Made by a program: the position numbers and the translations under genes. Under the pieces are notes generated by a model. The model was not told the DNA's origin and ran no database searches. It was given only the letters and a program-made list of their open reading frames with translations. A DNA stretch of 64,000 nucleotides from contig CP021238.1 of the NCBI GenBank assembly GCA_002291465.1, positions 1,426,001 through 1,490,000 on the forward strand. The letters are read 5' to 3'. This DNA comes from Mycobacterium lepraemurium. Its GTDB lineage: Bacteria > Actinomycetota > Actinomycetes > Mycobacteriales > Mycobacteriaceae. Numbering within the stretch: the first letter of the stretch is position 1; every line of letters begins with the position of its first letter. Below, in pieces: positions 57,925 through 64,000 of this stretch.

Positions 57925-58888
57925 TCAGGCCTGGTCGTCGTCGTCGAACTTTTTCTCCGCCTGCTGGGCCAGGAATCGCTCGAACTCGGCGCCCAGCTCG
58001 TCGCCGCTGGGCAGGTCCCCGTCGCGAGTCAGTAACGACCTGTTCTCCTGGGCGTCGATGAAGGCATCGTACTGGCGCTCGAGCGCGGCCACCACTTGAG
58101 CCACCTCCGCGCTCGCCTCGACCTGCTCGTCGATCTTGGCCCGGATCACCTCGGCGGCTTCGCTCAACGCGGTCAGCGGCAGCTCCAGCGACGCTGTCTT
58201 GGCGACCTGCTCGAGCAGCGCCTGGGCGGCGGGATAGTCGGTCTGGGTGAGGTGGTGCGGAACATGCACGGTGTAGCCGACCACCTCGTGCCCGTGCTGG
58301 GCCATCCGGTACTCCAGCAGGTTGGACGCGCTGTCGGGGACCTGGATCTCGGCAATCCAGGGCTGGAAGTTCTTGATCAGCTCCGGGTTGTTGGAGTGCG
58401 CCGTCATGGTGATCGGCCGGGTTGGACCGCTATCGGCACGGTGCCCAGGCCAATGGTCTGGCGCACGCTCAGCCGCTCGGCCAGCAGCCGCACCGCGGTG
58501 ATGAAGCGCTCCCACTTCAGGTCCGGCTCCAGCCCGGCCAGCAGCAAAAATGGGGTGCCGACACTGTCGCGCAGCGCGTACAGGCTCAGCTCGGGATCGT
58601 CGTAATGGGTGAAGTGGTCAGTCTTGAAGGTCATCAGCGGGCGCCGCGAGCGGTAGTCCAGCAATTCGTCGATCGCGAACGACGCGACCAGCTCGGAATC
58701 GAGCGCCGCCTTCAGATGCTTGGCCGCCGCCGGATGGCGTGCCCGGCGTCGGAAAAGCCCTCCAGGGCGTGCACCAAGACCGGGCCGCGTCCGTCGGACG
58801 TCGACAACTGCGGGGCGGGCAGCTCCAGCTCGTACACGCCGGCCTGCCCCGGCTGGTATTGATCACCTGCGTCTTGACGGTGAGTCAT
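57925..58888 (-). pseudogene. PAC2-family protein (Rv2714-like), two frameshifts
   Basis: From ATG 58888 (MTHRQDAGDQYQPGQAGVYE) the frame reads VLVHALEGFSDAGHAI and is lost near 58730 (expected AAKHLKAALDSELV). It resumes as IDELLDYRSRRPLMTFKTDH, is lost again near 58430 (after TIGLGTVP) and ends as TMTAHSNNPELIKNFQPW through FLAQQAEKKFDDDDQA. Joined it is about 320 residues, the length of Rv2714. This is the PAC2/proteasome-assembly-chaperone-like family; the mycobacterial role is unknown. Confidence 0.8.
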
Positions 58889-59116
58889 GGGGATCGCCTC
58901 CTTTCGGGGTCTCTCCAGGGTGCCCTACCAAGTGTCCCCCGAATCGCGGGGCACCGACATCGAACAGCGAACGCGAAGTCACGCTGTCAGCTGAAACGCC
59001 ACCATTGTCCGGCGTAATCCGCGGCGCCCCGATCCGGGGTCCGCGCCGCGGCGCGCCAGCAAACCCGTGGCCACACCGCGACGCGCGGAAGTCGGCCCGG
59101 CGGGGCAGGGTCAGGC

Positions 59117-59953
59117 ATGATGAAGGCGATGCGCGTACCGATCCTGATGCTCTGCTCGGTGGTGGGGGTGGCGGCGTCGCTGACGTCGTGCCACCGGTCC
59201 GTCGAGCACGTGTCGGGTGCCCCGGTGTCCGCGCCGCGGGTCGGCGGCCCGGTGCAGCGGCTCAGCCAGCCCGAGCAGAAGGCCGTCGCGGGCCCGGTGG
59301 AGCCGGACCGGCGCATCGGGGCGATCTTCATCGACGGTGGGCCGCTTCATGTTTGCACCGGTTCGGTGCTGCATTCGACGGCCGGCAACCTGATCATCAC
59401 CGCCGCGCACTGCCTGGCCGGGGCGTCGCTGATCACGTTTGTTCCCGGCTTCGCCGGCGATGCCGCGCCCGGGCCCGCCGACGTGTGGAAAGCCGACGCG
59501 GTGTACCTCGATCCGCGCTGGACCAACGGCAAGGATCCGCACGCCGATTACGCGGTGGCGCGGGTCAGCAACGACAGCGGCGGCGCCGTCGAGTCCCGGG
59601 CCGGGTTGGCGCTGACGCTGGGCGTCACACCCCCGTCGGGCAGCCGGGTCAGCGTGCTGGGCTATCCGGCTGGGGTGGGCGGCTCGCCGATCGGGTGCCA
59701 GGCCGCCACGTCGGTCACCGACACCGGATTCCCGGTGCTGGCCTGCGAGGGGCTGGCGGACGGCACCAGCGGGGCGCCCTGGGTCAGCGGCACCACGGTG
59801 GTCGGGTTGATCGGCGGCCTGGAGCGGGGCGGCTGCGCGGCCAACATGTCGTACTCGGCGCCGTTCGACGCGCAGACCGCGGAGTTGCTGGCCCGCGCCG
59901 AGGCCGGCGGTCCGGGCGACCCGATCCCCAACGACCTGCAGGACGCCTGCTAG
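59117..59953 (+). CDS. Secreted trypsin-like serine protease, probable lipoprotein
   Basis: 278 residues. A lipobox-type signal peptide (VPILMLCSVVGVAASLTSC, Cys at about 25) suggests a lipid anchor. The chymotrypsin-fold triad is His in NLIITAAHCLAG (about residue 98), Asp in ADYAVARV (about 144) and Ser in LADGTSGAPWVSG (about 218). GCQAATSVTDTGFPVLACEG supplies a disulfide before the Ser. ATG 59117 is used; 59120 and 59129 are also possible. The substrate is unknown. It is convergent with sthA. Confidence 0.8.
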   Translation: MMKAMRVPILMLCSVVGVAASLTSCHRSVEHVSGAPVSAPRVGGPVQRLSQPEQKAVAGPVEPDRRIGAIFIDGGPLHVCTGSVLHSTAGNLIITAAHCLAGASLITFVPGFAGDAAPGPADVWKADAVYLDPRWTNGKDPHADYAVARVSNDSGGAVESRAGLALTLGVTPPSGSRVSVLGYPAGVGGSPIGCQAATSVTDTGFPVLACEGLADGTSGAPWVSGTTVVGLIGGLERGGCAANMSYSAPFDAQTAELLARAEAGGPGDPIPNDLQDAC

Positions 59954-59957
59954 CGGG

Positions 59958-61370
59958 TCAGCGGCGGAACTGGTTGAGCGCGCGCACCTTGTTCATCACT
60001 TCCAGCGCCGCCACCTTGTATGCCTCGGAGAAGGGTAGTTGAACACCGCGTCGACCAGGTATTCCACCGTGCCGCCGCAGCCCATCACGGCCTGCCCGAT
60101 GTGCACCATCTCGGTGGCGCTGGTGCCGAAGATGTGCACGCCGAGCACCTTGAGGTCCTCGGTGGATACCAGCAGCTTGAGCATGCCGTAGGAGTCGCCG
60201 GCGATCTGGCCGCGGGCCAGCTCCCGGTACCGTGCCACCCCCACCTCGTAGGGGATCGCGTCCTTGGTGAGCTCCACCTCGGTGGCCCCGACGTAGAAGA
60301 CCTCGGGGATGGAGTAGATGCCGATCGGCTGCAGCTCGGTGATGCCGTCGGACGCCTCCCCGGACGCGTGATAGGCGGCCAGCCGGCCCTGCTCCATCGA
60401 CGTGGCGGCCAGCGCCGGGAAGCCGATCACGTCCCTGACGGCGTAGATGTGCGGCACCTTGGTCTGGAAGTGGTCGTCGACGAAGATGCGGCCCCGGTTG
60501 TCGGCCTCCAGCTCGGCGTTGTGCAGGTCCAGATGGTCGGTCTGGCCCCGCCTGCTCGCCGAGTACATCACCGTCTCGGCGGGAATCTGCTTGCCGCTGG
60601 CCAGGGTGGTGACGGTGCCCGCCGACCCGACGTCGACCGCGGTCACCTCCTCGCCGAACCGAAACGTCACCGCCAGGTCGCGCAGGTGGAACTTGAGCGC
60701 CTCGACCACCTCGGGGTCGCAGAAGTCGAGCATGTCGTCCCGCTTCTCCACCACGGTCACCTTGGTGCCCAGGGCGGCGAACATCGAGGCGTACTCGATG
60801 CCGATCACGCCGGCGCCGACCACCACCATCGAGGTGGGCAGCGATTTGAGGTCCGGGATCCCGTCGGGGTCGAGCACCCGGTCCTCGTCGAACTCGACGC
60901 CCGATGGCCGCGTCGGCCGGGTGCCGGTGGCGATGACGACGTATTTGCCGCTGATGGTGATCTTTTCGCGCCGCGACGGGTCCTCGACCTCGATGGTGTG
61001 CGGGTCGACGAAGCGGCCGTGCCCGATCAGCAGGTCGATGCGGTTGCGCATCAACTGGTTGCGCACCACCTCGATCTCCTTGCCGATCACGTGCTGGGTG
61101 CGGGGACAGCAGGTCGGCGGGGGTGAGCTTCTCCTTCACCCGGTAGCTGGCGCCGTAGAGTTCGCGCTGGCTCATGCCGGTGAGGTAGAGGACCGCCTCG
61201 CGCAACGTTTTCGACGGGATGGTGCCGGTGTTGACGCACACGCCGCCGAGCATCTGTCCGCGTTCGACGACCGCGACGGACTTGCCCAGCTTGGCCGATG
61301 CGATCGCGGCCTTCTGCCCGCCGGGCCCCGACCCGATGACCACCATGTTGTACTCTTGCGGCGAGCTCAT
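59958..61370 (-). pseudogene. sthA: Soluble pyridine nucleotide transhydrogenase SthA (Rv2713-like), two frameshifts
   Basis: The N-terminal FAD-binding part ([20 protein letters not shown]) is followed by [20 protein letters not shown]. The frame breaks near 61110 (expected [16 protein letters not shown]). The middle ([20 protein letters not shown], the NAD fold) and dimerisation domain run open to about 60040, where the frame changes again ([20 protein letters not shown]). The usual Ala-x-Gly-Asp-Val FAD motif reads YAVRDVIGF, Gly to Arg, and SAGRQGQT reads SASRRGQT. The enzyme would exchange reducing equivalents between NADPH and NADH. Confidence 0.8.
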
Positions 61371-61484
61371 GGGCTAAACAGTAGAGCAGCTCAACTCACA
61401 GTGCTGGGTTCGTCCACAGCTGTGCTGCCGCGCCCGCTCGGCCGCGCCGCCCGGTGACGGTGGCGGCCGTCAGCGTGGGTGCTC

Positions 61485-62205
61485 ATGACCACGCATCGAC
61501 AACCCGACTTCACGCTTTCCCGCCCGGGTGCGCTCATCGCCGCGCTGCCCGCCGTTCTCGGCTTCGTCCCCCGAAAATTCATTGGTACTGGTGTCTTTGG
61601 AGGACGGGCGGCTCGGGTCGGTGCTGGGCGTCGACCTGTCCGACGAGTTAGCGCACCGGGTCGACCACCTGGCCGAGGTGGCCGCCGCGGTCCGGCGCCA
61701 GGCCGGCCGGCGGACCGCGGCGCTCCGGGCGGATCCGGTGCGCCGCACCCGCGGCGACGTCGAGAAGGCCATGGCCGCCGCCGCCCGGGTGTCATCCGGT
61801 GAGGCGCTGTCCGACACCGACCTGGCGAGGCTGGGCTGTGCGCTGAGCGACCCTCAGGTGCGCGACATGCTCTACGCGCTGGCCGTCGGCGAGGGCGCCG
61901 ACGAGGTCGAATCGCTGTGGGCAGTGCTGGCGCGCACGCTGCCCGAGCCGTGGCGGGTCGAGGCGCTGGTGCTGGTCGCGTTCAGCGCCTACGCCCGCGG
62001 CGACGGTCCGCTGGCCGGGGTGTCGCTGGCCGAGGCGCTGCGCTGCGAGACCGGGCATCGGATGGCCGGCATGCTGGACACCGCATTGCAGTCGGGTCTG
62101 CGGCCCGGGGACATCCGGGACCTGGCGCGCACCGGCTACCGGCTAGCCAAACAGTCCGGCGTACGGCTGCCGCCGCGACGGCCGTTCGGCCGCAGGGCCG
62201 GGTGA
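61485..62205 (+). pseudogene. DUF4192 family protein (Rv2712c-like), frameshift and internal deletion
   Basis: ATG 61485 begins FTLSRPGALIAALPAVLGFV, the DUF4192 start, which should continue as P-x-x-SLVLVSLEDGRLGSVLGV but is in another frame after about 61570. The centre of the domain seems missing: DLSDELAHRVDHLAEVAAAV runs directly into helices that normally lie much later. The end (RMAGMLDTALQSGLRPGDIR) is family-like. About 240 residues remain from an expected 350. Function of the family is unknown. Confidence 0.65.
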
Positions 62206-62251
62206 AACGTTCGGCCGCAAGGACGCTTGAAAGGGGGAGAAGCGGCGTGGC

Positions 62252-62941
62252 TCAGACCTTTTCGACCTTGACCGCGTGGGCCATCTCGTGCGGCAGGGTG
62301 ACGTTCTCGTGGCCGGGGATGACGATCGTCACCCCCGCGGGGCCGGTCTCCACGGTGACCCGGGCGTTGGGCACCACACCGGCGTCCTTGAGCCGCGAGA
62401 TCAGGTCGATGTCACCCTGGACGCGCTCGGTGAGCTGGCGCACCACCACGGCCACCGGGGCGCCGGACGGCAACTCGGTGAGCCGGACCAGGTTGGCCTC
62501 CTCGGCGCCGGAGTCGGGCCCCACGCCCAGGTCCAGCAGCCCGGGAATCGGGTTGCCGAACGGCGAGGTGGTGGGGTTGTTCAGCACCTTCACCAGGTGC
62601 CGCTCGACGTCCTCGCTCATCACGTGCTCCCAGCGGCACGCCTCGGCGTGCACTTCCTCCCAGGGCAGCCCGATGACGTCGACCAGCAGCCGCTCGGCCA
62701 GCCGGTGCTTACGCATCACGGCCACGGCCAGCGCCCGGCCCATGTCGGTGAGCTCGAGGTGGCGGTCGCCGGCGACGTGCAGCAGCCCGTCGCGCTCCAT
62801 CCGGGACACGGTTTGGCTGACGGTCGGCCCGCTCTGATCGAGGCGTTCGGCGATCCGGGCACGCAGCGGCGCCACGCCCTCTTCTTCGAGGTCGTAGATG
62901 GTCCGCAGATACATCTCGGTGGTGTCAACCAGGTCGTTCAT
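62252..62941 (-). CDS. ideR: Iron-dependent regulator IdeR
   Basis: 229 residues, the DtxR family, matching Rv2711. The HTH domain has MYLRTIYDLEEEGVAPLRAR and DQSGPTVSQTVSRMERDGLL (about residues 8-50). The dimer and metal part has KHRLAERLLVDVIGLPWEEV, EACRWEHVMSEDVERHLVKV (Cys and His ligands, about 98-118). The C-terminal SH3-like domain ends VTLPHEMAHAVKVEKV. With iron it represses siderophore genes and activates storage genes. It follows sigB on the same strand. Confidence 0.96.
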   Translation of the reverse strand: MNDLVDTTEMYLRTIYDLEEEGVAPLRARIAERLDQSGPTVSQTVSRMERDGLLHVAGDRHLELTDMGRALAVAVMRKHRLAERLLVDVIGLPWEEVHAEACRWEHVMSEDVERHLVKVLNNPTTSPFGNPIPGLLDLGVGPDSGAEEANLVRLTELPSGAPVAVVVRQLTERVQGDIDLISRLKDAGVVPNARVTVETGPAGVTIVIPGHENVTLPHEMAHAVKVEKV

Positions 62942-63013
62942 TCAGCACCTTCCATCGACGCTGAGTCTACTTGGCCAGCTGCGTGAATGGGTGTAACGCG
63001 TCGACGGCAAGCA

Positions 63014-63043
63014 GTATGCCCGCCGCTGACGCGGCGGGCATAC
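63014..63043 (-). terminator. Strong hairpin between sigB and ideR
   Basis: GTATGCCCGCCGC (63014-63026), TGAC, then GCGGCGGGCATAC (63031-63043): a perfect 13-pair, GC-rich stem. It begins 28 bases after the sigB stop on the minus strand and has no T-tract, as is common for mycobacterial terminators. It would separate sigB from ideR transcription. Confidence 0.65.
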
Positions 63044-63070
63044 CGGCTGCTACCTAGCTTGGGTGAGCTA

Positions 63071-64000
63071 TCAGCTCGCGTACGACCGTAGCCGGTCGGC
63101 GCGCTCCCCGTTGCGGAGTTTGGACATCACGTCCCGCTCGATCTGGCGGACCCGCTCCCGGGACAGCCCGAACAGCTTGCCGATCTGGTCCAGCGTGCGC
63201 GGCTGGCCGTCGTCGAGGCCGAACCGCAGCCGGATCACCTGGTGCTCACGCTCGTCCAGGGTGGCCAGCACGCTGCGGATGTCGGTGTGCAGCAGCTCGG
63301 CGATCACCGCGTTCTCGGCCGACATCGCCTCGGCGTCCTCGATGAAGTCACCCAGCGGGGCTTCCTCCTCCGAGCCCACCGGCATGTCCAGGCTCACAGG
63401 GTCGCGGCTGTGTTCGAGCAGGTCGTTGATCTTGTCGATCGGGATGCCCGACTCGGCGGCCAGCTCCTCGTCGGTGGCCTCGCGGCCCAGGTTCTGGTGC
63501 ATCTCCCGCTTGATCCGCGCCAGCTTGTTGACCTGCTCGACCAGGTGCACCGGCAGCCGGATGGTGCGGCTCTGGTCGGCCATGCCGCGGGTGATGGCCT
63601 GACGGATCCACCACGTCGCGTACGTCGAGAACTTGAATCCCTTTGTGTAGTCGAACTTTTCCATCGCCCGGATCAGCCCGAGGTTGCCCTCCTGGATCAG
63701 GTCCAGCAACGGCATGCCGCGACCCGTGTACCGCTTGGCCAGCGACACCACCAGGCGCAGGTTCGCTTCCAGCAGATGACGGCGCGCGGCCTGGCCGTCG
63801 CGCACCACGGCCTCCAGATCGCGTTTGCGGTTCTCCCCGAGGCGCTTACGCGTTTCGAGCAGGTGCTCGGCGTAGATCCCCGCTTCGATGCGCTTCGCGA
63901 GTTCCACTTCGCCAGCCGCATTCAGCAACGCCGTCTTACCGATCCCGTTCAGATACACGCGCACCAGGTCCGCTGCGGGGCTTTGAGCATCCAGATCGCC
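63071..64000 (-). CDS. sigB: RNA polymerase sigma factor SigB (partial at window end)
   Basis: About 310 residues are visible; the N-terminus lies beyond the window edge, as the frame is still open with [18 protein letters not shown]. It carries region 1.2 ([14 protein letters not shown]), region 2 ([39 protein letters not shown]), region 3 and region 4 ([40 protein letters not shown]). SigB is the stress and stationary-phase sigma factor closely related to the housekeeping SigA. It is upstream of ideR, with a strong hairpin between them. Confidence 0.96.
   Translation of the reverse strand, partial: GDLDAQSPAADLVRVYLNGIGKTALLNAAGEVELAKRIEAGIYAEHLLETRKRLGENRKRDLEAVVRDGQAARRHLLEANLRLVVSLAKRYTGRGMPLLDLIQEGNLGLIRAMEKFDYTKGFKFSTYATWWIRQAITRGMADQSRTIRLPVHLVEQVNKLARIKREMHQNLGREATDEELAAESGIPIDKINDLLEHSRDPVSLDMPVGSEEEAPLGDFIEDAEAMSAENAVIAELLHTDIRSVLATLDEREHQVIRLRFGLDDGQPRTLDQIGKLFGLSRERVRQIERDVMSKLRNGERADRLRSYAS

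Noticed and set aside
62183..62220. Direct repeat CGTTCGGCCGCA at the end of the DUF4192 gene
   Set aside because: Short, GC-rich and easily expected by chance here.

Overview
The window is high-GC mycobacterial chromosome. Most intact genes match Mycobacterium tuberculosis loci in the Rv2710-Rv2772 interval, in conserved order: thyA-dfrA, thyX-dapA-rnj, ftsK, pgsA, pspA, recA-recX-miaB, miaA-dapF-hflX, fadE20, lexA/chiZ, nrdR, ideR, sigB. Protein similarity and the presence of a single-chain long-chain acyl-CoA carboxylase gene point to a slow grower close to the M. avium complex. The number of broken genes would fit a host-restricted member such as M. lepraemurium, but the species cannot be fixed from this sequence alone.

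Layout. 1-700: end of an Rv2772c-like gene and a flavodoxin-like gene (Rv2771c-like). 0.7-8.7 kb: a lipid block with a broken thioesterase, an intact fadD-type ligase, a fused acyl-CoA carboxylase destroyed by about five frameshifts, a small secreted protein, an intact SDR and a GT1 glycosyltransferase with two ambers and two frameshifts. 8.7-12.9 kb: dienelactone hydrolase, thyA-dfrA, a DivIVA-like coiled-coil protein and a YcaQ/AlkX-like protein. 12.9-24.7 kb: an accessory island between the dfrA and thyX regions. It holds a frameshifted coiled-coil gene, a perfect 34-bp palindrome, a frameshifted HTH/target-recognition gene, broken hsdM, hsdS and hsdR, one intact YhcG/DUF1016 nuclease, and an EspC/WXG-like (type VII secretion-associated) cluster that is mostly decayed. 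24.8-33.0 kb: thyX-dapA-rnj, a methyltransferase/SDR/ABM operon, and ftsK. 33.0-39.8 kb: frameshifted argA, pgsA, the clgR-pspA-Rv2743c envelope-stress operon with only pspA intact, ephG, a glycosyltransferase, DUF3046, and a dead FhuF-like gene beside recA. 39.9-64.0 kb: DNA repair, tRNA modification, lysine biosynthesis and regulatory genes, mostly intact, with decay in the Rv2732c, Rv2717c, Rv2715, Rv2714, sthA and DUF4192 genes.

The damage is uneven. Genes needed for replication, division, repair, thymidylate, lysine and iron control are open, while envelope, lipid, defence and stress genes carry frameshifts, ambers or deletions, often several per gene. This looks like real reductive decay rather than read error. 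All five in-frame nonsense codons seen are TAG. DNA-damage control is well preserved: LexA boxes sit at recA and lexA, and sequences matching the LexA-independent RecA_NDp promoter (TTGTCGGTG-N8-TAGNNT) precede both recA and chiZ.
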